A stretch of 64,000 nt of DNA, from assembly GCF_000260135.1 (NCBI RefSeq), contig NZ_JH651384.1, positions 189,693-253,692 of the forward strand, read 5' to 3'. The notes below the pieces were generated by a model. The model did no database searches. It was not told the DNA's origin and saw only the letters and a list, made by a program, of their open reading frames with translations. The translations under genes and the position numbers were made by a program. Of the stretch, positions 15,595 through 23,975 are shown piece by piece; position 1 is the stretch's first letter; each line of letters opens with the position of its first letter. The DNA is from Thiothrix nivea DSM 5205. Lineage in GTDB: Bacteria; Pseudomonadota; Gammaproteobacteria; Thiotrichales; Thiotrichaceae.

Positions 15595-17067
15595 TCAGTG
15601 CGCGGTGCAAACCATGCAGGGGTCAAATGAACGCACGACATGCTGCACACTGACCGGCTCGCTTTCATCGGGGCGGATGGGTGCATTAACCAGTGCCTGT
15701 TCCAGCGCCCCCGGCACACCCTTGCAATCACGCGGGGAAAAATTCCAGCTGGTCGGCGCGACAATCTGGTAATTGAAGATGTATTTGTGACGCACCGTCA
15801 CCCAGTGGCCGAGGCTGCCACGGGCAGCTTCCACCAGCCCTGCGCCGCTGGCGTCTGCCGGTAATTTGGCTGGCTGGTAAAACGGCTCGCCGGGTTGAAT
15901 GGCTTTGATCCACTGTTCCATCTGCAGGATCACCAGCGTCAGTTCCAACAGGCGGGCAATCACACGATTTTGCACATTGCCGCCAGACTGGGCGACAAGG
16001 GCGCGGATCAGCGGATGCCCGTTCACCATCTGCCGCGCCAGCGCGCCGGTTTCGACCACTTGGCCAGCAAGACGCGGAGCCTTGTTCCAGCTATACGCTT
16101 CCGGTTTGTTGTAATCGGGTAAGGTAACGCCCTGACTGGGGTGTAAGGGTTCGCTGCCGCCACTCATCCAGCTGGCGTGCAGGTCTTCGTGAATCTGGTC
16201 GAAAGGGATGGCTTGTACGCTGCCTGTATCCGGCTGCCAAACGCCTTGCGCGAACAGATGGCTACCCTGCTCTCCCGCCTGCCGGTATGCGCCGTAGCTC
16301 ATGAAACGGTCGGTCGCCCTGCCCAGCTTTTCCAGTTCCAACGCGCGGGCGATATGCAGGAAATGGCGGAAATCACTGCCCACCGGATTGCCGTTTTCCA
16401 GCCAGCTTTCCAGTGCAGGGATAGCGTCGAGTGCGGCCACAGCCTCCAACGTATCGCCGAACAGCGTGGTTTCCAGAAAGCGGCGGAATTGCTGCACGAT
16501 CGTCAGCAGGCGAACTTTTTCACGGCTGTCGACACCCTTGCTCACCCCGCCGGGTTGCAGGTTGAGGGTATGCGGCCAGTGTCCGCCGAGTGTGCCCATC
16601 AGGTGCATAAAGGCGGCGCGGGCGGGCAATACATCCCGTGTCGCCGTACCCTTGATGGCGGTGAAACGGTCGACGGCAGCGGCGTACCAGCTTTCCCCGG
16701 CATACACTTCGCGGGCGAAATCCGGCATGAAAAACAGGTAGAAATGTGTCAGGTGATCAGCGAGGTTTTCACAGGCCAGCAGCAGGTTGAGGCAGTACTG
16801 GCCATTGGGTGGGGCGGTGACTCCGGCCATGTCCGCCAGCGCGTAGGCGGCAGCGACCGACTGCGAGATGGAGCAGATGCCGCAGATGCGGGGGGTGATG
16901 ACCAGCGCATCATCCGGTGTTTTGCCCTGCATGATCTGCTCGAAACCGCGATACATCGGCACGCGCACCCAGGCTTCGCGCACCCGGTCGGCGTCCATGT
17001 CGAGCTGGACTTCGAGGTCGCCTTCGACGCGGTTGAAAGGGCCGAGGAGTTTGCGGGTCATCAGCAT
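15595..17067 (-). CDS. hupV: Regulatory (H2-sensing) hydrogenase large subunit HupV
   Basis: 490 residues. The protein ends exactly at DPCMVCTAH with no tail, so no protease step is needed, as in HupV/HoxC sensors. The first ligand region is RICGICSISQ, with Ile in place of the usual Val, and HLTHFYLFFMPDF has Phe where catalytic enzymes have Leu. Both changes narrow the gas channel in known regulatory hydrogenases and limit oxygen access. It should pair with HupU and signal H2 to HupT. ATG 17067 or 17061 could be the start; the second overlaps the HNH gene stop (TGATG). It is displaced 3.15 kb from hupU by an inserted cassette. Confidence 0.96.
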   Translation of the reverse strand: MLMTRKLLGPFNRVEGDLEVQLDMDADRVREAWVRVPMYRGFEQIMQGKTPDDALVITPRICGICSISQSVAAAYALADMAGVTAPPNGQYCLNLLLACENLADHLTHFYLFFMPDFAREVYAGESWYAAAVDRFTAIKGTATRDVLPARAAFMHLMGTLGGHWPHTLNLQPGGVSKGVDSREKVRLLTIVQQFRRFLETTLFGDTLEAVAALDAIPALESWLENGNPVGSDFRHFLHIARALELEKLGRATDRFMSYGAYRQAGEQGSHLFAQGVWQPDTGSVQAIPFDQIHEDLHASWMSGGSEPLHPSQGVTLPDYNKPEAYSWNKAPRLAGQVVETGALARQMVNGHPLIRALVAQSGGNVQNRVIARLLELTLVILQMEQWIKAIQPGEPFYQPAKLPADASGAGLVEAARGSLGHWVTVRHKYIFNYQIVAPTSWNFSPRDCKGVPGALEQALVNAPIRPDESEPVSVQHVVRSFDPCMVCTAH

Positions 17068-17786
17068 CCATCCTCATTAAATTCCACATCCGAATGTAAA
17101 TCGCCTTTTATTAACTTAATCTTTTTCCTAAAGTTTTCTGCCTTCGGGTGATTTTCTGGATTATCCGGCAACCTCACAAATGAATAAGAATCAATATTAC
17201 TATTTTCTGAAATAACACGACCATCAGGCTCTATCATGATATGACCATATTCAAATAAATGATCATGATTCTTACACAACAATATTCCATTTCTTATTGT
17301 GTCATTACCTCCACATTTCACAGGGATAATATGAGCAGCGACCAAAGGATTTCTAGTTACACAAAGGGCACATTCACCACCATATGCATCGAAAACAATC
17401 TTTCTGAAAAATCCACTTCTAACAGGTCTTATTTGAATTTTTTCCTCAAAGGAACGCCCCAACCCATACGGCTGATCTGCATCAATATTGTTCAATGATT
17501 GAATTACTATTTTTCCATTCTCATACATTTTCAATATGGGCAATGATTCATAGCGTTTAGCTCCAACATCTAGAAGCTTCAACTTCCCCTTTACTAGAAC
17601 GCCCAATCTCATTTCATTTTTATTATGATACATTTCCCATAAAACTATAAATAGGGAATCTTCAGGCTCATCAACGATCAGGGTTTTACTTATTAAGTAT
17701 CCACGATTTTCTCTAAAAACGGCATCAATCGCATCAAGCAGCAATTGTTTGGTGAAATATTTTCTTTCAACACAGACGGACATCAT
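17061..17786 (-). CDS. HNH endonuclease inserted between hupU and hupV
   Basis: 241 residues. The C-terminal half holds an HNH nuclease: CALCVTRNPLVAAHIIPVKCGG (residues about 135-156), then NDTIRNGILLCKNHDHLFEYG and a later PDGRVI. The N-terminal 110 residues are not recognised and may bind DNA or a partner. Base composition is clearly AT-richer than the hup genes, a sign of transfer. The start overlaps the stop of a small gene now split by IS630, and the stop overlaps the hupV start. It could be a restriction-type nuclease or a selfish nuclease; a methylase is not visible. Confidence 0.85.
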   Translation of the reverse strand: MMSVCVERKYFTKQLLLDAIDAVFRENRGYLISKTLIVDEPEDSLFIVLWEMYHNKNEMRLGVLVKGKLKLLDVGAKRYESLPILKMYENGKIVIQSLNNIDADQPYGLGRSFEEKIQIRPVRSGFFRKIVFDAYGGECALCVTRNPLVAAHIIPVKCGGNDTIRNGILLCKNHDHLFEYGHIMIEPDGRVISENSNIDSYSFVRLPDNPENHPKAENFRKKIKLIKGDLHSDVEFNEDGC

Positions 17787-18302
17787 GAGCTCCCTCTACT
17801 GATCCATACCTTTTGCCATCTTTCCCAATCAAAAACGCTCACCCCATACCGCATAAAGGTTCCTGAATTTAGAAGCCGTAGTTCATGTATAGTCTTTTCA
17901 TTTTAGTCAGCTACAATAGGACGGATGATCAACTTCCCCATCCTTCATCATGCCGACTTACTACTCTAAGGATCTCCGTGAACGTGTTGTTGCTGCCTAT
18001 GACAAGAGCAAACATAAATCCCACGTTTGTGGGACGTTTTCCATAGCCCGCAGCACCCTGGACAAATGGTTGGCCCTGAGGGAAGAAACCGGCAGCCTCC
18101 AACCCCGGACACATCCCCGCCCTGGGCACAGCCATAAGGTGAAAGACGTTGAAGCTTTTCGGCAATGGGTGGAGAGCGAAACCCCGTTTGAACGCATCGA
18201 GGATTTGCTGCCACGCTTTGAAGCGCATTATGGCAAGGCCATTTCTTATCGTGGCCTGCATAAATGGCTGCAACGGATCGGCTGGAGCCATAAAAAAAAC
18301 GT

Positions 18303-19360
18303 GGCTCAATATGCGTTTCAGGGTCTTGTTTTCCCCGGCATTGCAAACGTGATGGATAGCGGTAAAGTTAGTCATTTCCGATAGCCAAGGAGAGGCTTTA
18401 TGACCTCGCTCATCAGTATTTCCAGCCTGACCAGTGATGCCGCCTGTTTCGAGCAAGTCCGTTCCGTGCGTTGGCCTAATGGGGTGATTTGTCCGCACTG
18501 CGGTTCACAGGACACTATCCGTCGAGGCAAGGATGACACCCAGCAGGAACGCCAGCGTTACCAGTGTAAGGATTGCCAAAAGCGTTTTGATGACCTGACG
18601 GGAACGGTGTTTGAAGGCCACCACCAGCCGCTGAAGGTGTGGGTGTTGTGCCTGTACCTGATGTCGTTGAAACTGTCCAACCAACAAATCGCCCGCGAAT
18701 TGGGGTTGAACAAGGATGATGTTCAGGCGATGACGGAACAGTTACGGCGTGGTGTCGAAGAAAAAAAACGCCAGTAAACCTGTTTGGGAATGTTGAATTT
18801 GATGAGGTTTATGTCAAGGCTGGACACAAGGGAAACCCCGAAGCCGTCGCGGATGCTGGGCGTGAAGGTCGCCGCCGCGCCCTGAAAGGTGCGCCGGGGC
18901 GTGGGACACTGGAAAAGGACAAACCACCCATTTTCGGCATGATCCAGCGTTCCGGGGAGGTCGTGATCCGTATGCTGGCGAATGTGAAACAGACGACGAT
19001 CAAGCCGTTGATTGTGGAAACGGTGGCAGCAGGCACGCTGGTCTACACCGATGAGTACAACATTTACAGCCGATTGGAAGAATGGGGCTATGCCCACAAA
19101 ACCGTCAACCATGGCGCAGGCGAATATGCCCGTGACGAAGATGGTGACGGTTTCCATGAAGTCCACGTCAATACGATGGAAGGTTTTTGGTCACTGTTAC
19201 GCTCATGGTTACGACCTCATCGGGGGATCTCACAAGAAAAGCTACCGTGTTACCTTGCATTCTTCGAGTCTCTTCACAACATCAGGAAACGGGGGCAAGC
19301 TGCCTTACAGTCCTTGCTTTCGCTGCTGTTGGGATAAGACCCTGAAACGCATATTGAGCC
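18303..19360 (+). mobile_element. IS1595-family insertion sequence inside IS630
   Basis: 1058 bp, bounded by 25-bp perfect inverted repeats that begin GGCTCAATATGCGTTTCAGG. It is flanked on both sides by AAAAACGT (18295-18302 and 19361-19368), an 8-base target duplication as expected for IS1595. The insertion point lies within the A-run where the IS630 transposase must frameshift. The intact duplication and inverted repeats point to a recent event. Confidence 0.95.
18400..19337 (+). CDS. IS1595-family transposase, in two frames
   Basis: The first frame (18400-18777) encodes an N-terminal zinc ribbon (CPHCGSQDT ... YQCKDCQKRF) and the GTVFEGHHQPLKVW region. The catalytic part continues in the -1 frame: NVEFDEVYVKAGHKG, LVYTDEYNIYSRL and HVNTMEGFWSLLRSWLRPHRG, giving the DDE-type residues. 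The frames meet at eight A (18761-18768), where the reading phase is A AAA AAA. This is either a programmed -1 frameshift or a one-base indel; IS1595 transposases are usually single-frame, so an indel is quite possible. Confidence 0.82.
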
Positions 19361-20162
19361 AAAAACGTTCTTTCTACCAGCAAGCCAAACCGCTAGACCG
19401 CTGGGTTTTCCTGTGGCTACTTGGGCATCTGGAGAAAAAATACGGTCAGGATCATATCCTGTTTGCGGACGAGGCAGGATTCTACAGTACCGAACGCTAT
19501 GAGTGGGGCTGGGCAAAAAAAGGGGAGCCTTGTGACATCCCCCGCCCTGGAGGCCGGGGACATAAACGCAACTGGATCAGCGCTATCCGCGCCTCTGATC
19601 AAAGCTGGCAAATGCCGTGGGTAGTGACCGGCAACATTAACCGGATGATTGTTGAACAATGGTTGGAAGCCTTGGGAAAATCGTTGCAGCAAGGTCAGGA
19701 AAAGCCCAAACCTTATGTGCTTGTCTGGGACAATGCGAGCTTCCATTTAGGCGGTGACCTGGAGGCGATTGCCATGAAATACCAGATTCGTATCATTCAG
19801 TTACCCGCTTATTCGCCTGATCTCAACCCCATCGAGCAATGCTGGGCAACCTTGAAACATTATGCGCGTCTGGCCATGGGAAAAGGTAGCACCCTGGACG
19901 ACGCGATTGATTACGCATTCAACAGACAAAGTGTAGCCGACTAAAATGAAAAGACTATAGCAGAACTCCCCTCAGCAACTCTCTCTCAGAACCAACCATA
20001 TATCCGTCAACAATATCGCATATCAGTTTATTAGGGTTTTCTTCAGGAGTGGTTACGATTGAATATATAACACTTCGAATTAGCGCTCTGTATTGAAGAC
20101 GAGCAGGATTTTGCACATTCTGACAGTTAGCCATAAAAGTCGAAAGATAAAGCTGAAATACT

Positions 20163-20211
20163 ATTGGCGCGATTATGGCGCATATTAATGATTCGCGCCA
20201 ATGTGCGCCAT
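20163..20211. repeat. Interleaved inverted repeats downstream of hupU
   Basis: ATTGGCGCGA (20163-20172) and TCGCGCCAAT (20193-20202) are perfect 10-base arms. A second pair, ATGGCGCA (20175-20182) with TGCGCCAT (20204-20211), overlaps it, so two alternative hairpins are possible. They lie just after the hupU stop, in the first part of the inserted cassette. There is no T-run, so this is not a plain terminator. It may be an operator for the cassette's small gene or a recombination scar. Confidence 0.5.
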
Positions 20212-20219
20212 CCGGCTGA

Positions 20220-21203
20220 TCATTTCTTCCTCCCCGGCTGCACTACGATGTGATCCGCCTGTGAGTTCTCGCGCACCCGCTTCGGGGTGGCCGCCTTCGA
20301 CAGTGAGGCCAGCGCCACAAACCACGCCTTCGGCATGTCGGTCGGCAGGCCGATCGGAATCCCTGCGATATTCGGCGTATGCAGGAACGCATGACCCGGC
20401 TCTTCAAATTCCGGCGCGGTGCAATTGATGCAGGCGTAACCGGCACGGGTGCAGGAACCCTGCCCGTTCCACAAGCGCAGGTTGCAATCCGCGTGCGCCT
20501 GCGTGCCGAGGCAGCCCATGTGTTCCATCATGCAGCCGAGGTCGGAAGGCTTTTCGGCGCTGGCCTTGTATTCGTAATACTCGTTGCGCGAGCAGCCGTG
20601 GTGTGCCAGATGGTCGCTGTAGAAACGCGGGCGGGCGAGGTTGTCAAGTTCGTCCGGCTGAATGCCCTGCATGGCCAGCAGCAACAGGGTTTCCGTGATC
20701 CAGCCGGGATGCGTGGGGCAACCGGCGACATTGATCACCGGCAATCCGGCGCGGCTGCGGTAATCCGCTCCCAGAGCGCCGCCCGACAGATGGCCATCGT
20801 ATTGCAGACCGCAAGCGTCGGTCGGATTGTTTCCGGCAGCGGTCATACCGCCGAAAGCTGCGCACGTACCGATCGCCAACGTGTATTGCGCCTGCACCGC
20901 CAGTTTTTGCGCCCAGTGCAGCATGGCGGTATCGGTTCCGGCCAACTTGTGGAATGCACCGGTGCCGTTGGGGCCACGCAGAATTGATCCCTCTACGCAC
21001 AGCACATCCAGCACCTGTTCACCTGTTGCCAGTTGTTCCAGCAGGGTAATGACTTCCGCGCCGCTGGCTTCGCTTAGCGACGGATGCCAGAGGAATTCAA
21101 TACCGGCGGTGGCAAGAGTATCCAGCACGTTGGGGTTTTCGGCGCACAGCAGCGACATGGTGCAACCGCCGCAGCCACCGGATTGTAACCAGAGGACATT
21201 CAT
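20220..21203 (-). CDS. hupU: Regulatory hydrogenase small subunit HupU
   Basis: 327 residues, no Tat signal, so the protein stays in the cytoplasm as expected for an H2 sensor. Cluster cysteines are in LQSGGCGGCTMSLLC, GTCAAFGG, VAGCPTHPGW and the later HGCSRNEYYEY, CLGTQAHADC and CINCTAPEFEEPGH motifs. It pairs with HupV. Its start overlaps the hupT stop by four bases, so hupR-hupT-hupU are coupled. The usual direct neighbour hupV is 3.15 kb away because of the inserted HNH cassette. Confidence 0.96.
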   Translation of the reverse strand: MNVLWLQSGGCGGCTMSLLCAENPNVLDTLATAGIEFLWHPSLSEASGAEVITLLEQLATGEQVLDVLCVEGSILRGPNGTGAFHKLAGTDTAMLHWAQKLAVQAQYTLAIGTCAAFGGMTAAGNNPTDACGLQYDGHLSGGALGADYRSRAGLPVINVAGCPTHPGWITETLLLLAMQGIQPDELDNLARPRFYSDHLAHHGCSRNEYYEYKASAEKPSDLGCMMEHMGCLGTQAHADCNLRLWNGQGSCTRAGYACINCTAPEFEEPGHAFLHTPNIAGIPIGLPTDMPKAWFVALASLSKAATPKRVRENSQADHIVVQPGRKK

Positions 21204-22528
21204 GCCTTACCCCCACTTTTTGGTAAGCGCAACGTAAACTCCGCCCCGCCCTTCGCACCATTCCGCACCAGCAACTTGCCGCCATGATTCGCCGCGATCC
21301 CGTAGCTGATCGACAGCCCCAGTCCGGTTCCCTGCCCGATCGGCTTGGTGGTGAAAAATGGGTCGAACACCCGCACCAGATTCTGCACTGCAATCCCCGA
21401 CCCGTTGTCGCGGATACTGAGTTCCACAGCTTCCGCCGTTTGCGCCACTGCAATCGACAGGCGTGGTTTGACGGTCTGCTGCATCGCATCCAGCGCGTTC
21501 TGCACCAGATTGATGATGACCTGCTGGATTTGCCCCGGAATGCCTTCCACCAGCAGTGCATCGGGCAGTTCGCCGTAAACGATTTCCACATCCAGACGGC
21601 TGCCTTTCACCACCCAGCGCACCGAGGTTTCCAGCGTGTGCAACAGATCGAAACGCACCATCTTGTCGGTCTGGCTGGAGGAAAAACTACGCAGGTCGCT
21701 CACGATGTCGCTGACCCGTTCCGCGCCTTCCAGCGTGCCACCGACCAATGAGTCGAGGTCTTGCAGCAGGTGATCGATACGCAGTTGAGAACGCAGGGCT
21801 TCGCACTGTGCGGCGTGCTGGCCGCTGTGGATGCGGTCGAGGTATTCGCGGATGCGGGTAGCATAACGCTGCATCGCGTGCATGTTGGCGTAGACGAAAC
21901 TGATCGGGTTGTTGAGTTCGTGCGCCACTCCGGCGACCAAGCGACCGAGTGCGGCCATTTTTTCGGAGTTGACCAGTTGCTGCTGGGTGCGTTGCAGTTC
22001 CTGATGCGCCTGATGCAGCGCGTCGAACGCCTTGCGCAATTCGCCGACCGGACGGCCAATCAGCACCATGCCTTCGATGCGCCCGCGCGCGTCGGTGCGC
22101 GAAGTACAGTTCATCGCCAGCGGCACCGACTCGTGCACGCCGCGCAGGGTGATTTCGCAGTCGTGGATGGCGCTTGCGCGGATTTTCTGCTGGAAACCGT
22201 TGACCAGCGGATAGCATTCCTCGGTAAACAAGGTCTGAAATGGCTGGTTGAGAAGTTCGGTAGAGGTCTTGCCGACAATGCGTTCCAGCGCGGCGTTGAC
22301 CCGCTGGATACGCCCGTGGAAGTCGCACACGATCAGCACATCGGTCATGGCGACTTCGATGCTGGTAATGAATTGCTGGGCTTCTTCGAGTTCGGCGTTT
22401 TTGCGTTCGAGTTCGACCTGATGGTGCAACAGATCGGTGTAGGTCTCATCCATCTTCTGGATGACCTCGATCCATGCCTGCTCCTGCGGGGCAGTGAGGC
22501 TGATGTCAGTCGTCTTCGGCGATCCCAT
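21200..22528 (-). CDS. hupT: Sensor histidine kinase HupT
   Basis: 442 residues from ATG 22528, which overlaps the last 23 bases of hupR; TGGAG lies upstream. It is cytoplasmic, without membrane segments. It has an N-terminal coiled coil (LLHHQVELERKNAELEEAQQ), then a PAS domain (residues about 55-165). The HisKA box is LVAGVAHELNNPISFVYANM. The ATPase motifs are NLVQNALDAMQQ, DNGSGI and GTGLGLSISYGIAANHGG. In related bacteria HupT phosphorylates HupR without H2 and is silenced by HupUV when H2 is present. Confidence 0.95.
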   Translation of the reverse strand: MGSPKTTDISLTAPQEQAWIEVIQKMDETYTDLLHHQVELERKNAELEEAQQFITSIEVAMTDVLIVCDFHGRIQRVNAALERIVGKTSTELLNQPFQTLFTEECYPLVNGFQQKIRASAIHDCEITLRGVHESVPLAMNCTSRTDARGRIEGMVLIGRPVGELRKAFDALHQAHQELQRTQQQLVNSEKMAALGRLVAGVAHELNNPISFVYANMHAMQRYATRIREYLDRIHSGQHAAQCEALRSQLRIDHLLQDLDSLVGGTLEGAERVSDIVSDLRSFSSSQTDKMVRFDLLHTLETSVRWVVKGSRLDVEIVYGELPDALLVEGIPGQIQQVIINLVQNALDAMQQTVKPRLSIAVAQTAEAVELSIRDNGSGIAVQNLVRVFDPFFTTKPIGQGTGLGLSISYGIAANHGGKLLVRNGAKGGAEFTLRLPKSGGKA

Positions 22529-23966
22529 AACGCTCCAGTTTATTCCGCAAACCGACCCGCGACAAACCCAGTTCGTCCGCTGCACGGCTCTTGTTGCCGT
22601 GGTGGCGGTTGATGGCGGCGCGGATGATGTGGGTTTCCAGCAGTTCGACCTGATCCTTGAGGGTTCCGGCCAGCCCGTTGAGCGGCGGCATGAAGGCTGC
22701 GTTGGCGGAGAAGGTTTCCGCTTGCGCGCTGTTGTTGACATGCGGACTGAGAGTAGCGGCATCCAGCAGCTTGCCTTGCGCCATCACCAGCATCCGCTGC
22801 ACTTCGTTGTAGAGTTCGCGCACATTGCCGGGCCAGGCGTAAGCCTGTAATGCCTGCAAGGCGTCGATGCCGAAGCCTTCCACCGGTTTGCCCATGCGCT
22901 GGCTGTGGTGTTGCAGCAACCAGTTGGCCAGCGGGGAAATATCCATGCGGCGTTCGCGCAAGGGCGGCAGTTCGATGGTCATGCCCGCCAGCCGGTAGTA
23001 AAGGTCTTCGCGGAAACGGCCTGCCTGCACTTCTGCCAGCAAATCGCGGTTGGTGGCGGCGATCACGCGCACGTTGACGTGGCGGCGCTGACTGCTACCG
23101 ACCGGGCGGAAACTGCCGTCCTGCAACACACGCAGCAGCTTGACCTGAAACGCGGGGCTGGTTTCGCCGATTTCATCGAGGAAAATCGTGCCTTCGTGGG
23201 CTTGCTCGAACAGGCCGCTGTGATCGGCAATCGCACCGGTAAAGGCACCGCGTTTGTGGCCGAACAGTTCACTTTCCAGCAATTCGTCGGGCAGCGCACC
23301 GCAGTTTTCGATGATGAACACCTTGTCGGCACGGCAGCTGTTGTAGTGCAGGGCGCGGGCGAACAGCTCCTTGCCGGTGCCGGATTCGCCGGTCAGTAGC
23401 ACCGATACATCATGTGGGGAAACTTTTTCCACCAGTTCCAGCGCGCGGTTCAAGGGGCTATCCGGGGCGCGGATGATGTTGTCAGTGCGGAAGGTTTGTT
23501 GCAGGCGCTGGCGCTGGTGGCGGGTATGTTCCTGCAAATTGTGGGTGCTGGCCTTGAGTTCTAGCGACAATAGTTCATTTTCGCGCTGAAGCTGATGCAG
23601 GCGGATGGCGTTGCGCACGGTGAGCAGCAGGTTGTCGGGGTGCCAGGGCTTGGAGATGTACTGGTAGATGCCCGCCGCGTTGACGCCCTGAATGATGTCT
23701 TCCGCGTCGGTGTAGCCGGAGATGATCATGCGCACGATGTCGGGGTAATCGCGGCGCACGCGGGTGAGGAATTCCACCCCGGTCATTTCCGGCATACGCT
23801 GGTCGGCGAGGATTACCTGCACCGGCTCATGCCTCAGCAGTTCCAGCGCGGAGGCGGCGCTGTAGGCCATGTGTACGTCGAATTCGTCGCTGAGTATCCG
23901 CGCCATGCTTTCGACGGAGCGGATTTCATCGTCGACCAGCAGCACGGCGGGGCGGGTGGTATTCAT
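22506..23966 (-). CDS. hupR: Sigma-54-dependent response regulator HupR
   Basis: 486 residues. The receiver domain has LLVDDE and the phospho-acceptor Asp in VILADQRMPEMTGVEF. The AAA+ domain has GESGTGKELFARALH and GAFTGA (sigma-54 contact), with GTIFLDEIGE as Walker B. The C-terminal Fis-type helix-turn-helix is HHGNKSRAADELGLSRVGLRNKL. HupR/HoxA proteins activate hupSL transcription; in studied species the unphosphorylated form is the active one. The hupS promoter at 14732 is the expected target. It lies 9 bases after hypB. Confidence 0.96.
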   Translation of the reverse strand: MNTTRPAVLLVDDEIRSVESMARILSDEFDVHMAYSAASALELLRHEPVQVILADQRMPEMTGVEFLTRVRRDYPDIVRMIISGYTDAEDIIQGVNAAGIYQYISKPWHPDNLLLTVRNAIRLHQLQRENELLSLELKASTHNLQEHTRHQRQRLQQTFRTDNIIRAPDSPLNRALELVEKVSPHDVSVLLTGESGTGKELFARALHYNSCRADKVFIIENCGALPDELLESELFGHKRGAFTGAIADHSGLFEQAHEGTIFLDEIGETSPAFQVKLLRVLQDGSFRPVGSSQRRHVNVRVIAATNRDLLAEVQAGRFREDLYYRLAGMTIELPPLRERRMDISPLANWLLQHHSQRMGKPVEGFGIDALQALQAYAWPGNVRELYNEVQRMLVMAQGKLLDAATLSPHVNNSAQAETFSANAAFMPPLNGLAGTLKDQVELLETHIIRAAINRHHGNKSRAADELGLSRVGLRNKLERYGIAEDD

Positions 23967-23975
23967 GCGCGTTCG

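Larger units (their letters stand above)
17950..19944 (+). pseudogene. IS630-family transposase, interrupted by IS1595
   Basis: The first part (17950-18302) has the helix-turn-helix region SKDLRERVVAAYD and later FSIARSTLDKWL. The second part (19369-19944) carries the DDE core: FADEAGF, VLVWDNASFH and YSPDLNPIEQCWATLKHY. After in-silico removal of the IS1595 the two parts are in different frames (-1), joined at a run of eight A (18292-18299) that contains the slippery heptamer A AAA AAC. Programmed frameshifting at such runs is common in this family, so the original copy may have been active. The present copy is dead because of the insertion. Confidence 0.88.
17890..19957 (+). mobile_element. 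IS630-family insertion sequence carrying a nested IS1595
   Basis: The ends are near-perfect inverted repeats: TAGTCTTTTCATTTTAGTC at 17890-17908 and its complement at 19939-19957, continuing with one mismatch into GCTACA. TA dinucleotides at 17888-17889 and 19958-19959 are the expected target duplication. Without the nested element and its duplication the IS is about 1.0 kb, normal for IS630. It interrupts the small gene that precedes the HNH gene. Confidence 0.92.
17783..20134 (-). pseudogene. Small gene coupled to the HNH nuclease gene, split by IS630
   Basis: The minus-strand frame from ATG 20134 runs to 19958, is interrupted by the IS630 element, and resumes from 17887 to the stop at 17783. 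Removing the IS and one copy of its TA duplication gives an uninterrupted 93-residue reading frame. It opens MANCQNVQNPARLQYRALIR, has LRGVLLHELRLLN across the junction, and ends WQKVWISRGSS. The stop overlaps the HNH start by four bases (ATGA), so the two were a coupled pair. I do not recognise the family. AT-rich composition matches the HNH gene. The ribosome site before ATG is weak, so the true start may differ. Confidence 0.8.

Noticed and set aside
16177-17151. 324-residue plus-strand frame over hupV
   Set aside because: Antisense to hupV, which has all large-subunit motifs; no independent evidence for the shadow.
17061-17786. HNH protein as a homing endonuclease inside an intron or intein
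   Set aside because: It lies between genes, not within hupU or hupV, and no splice-type blocks or intron folds are apparent at the borders.
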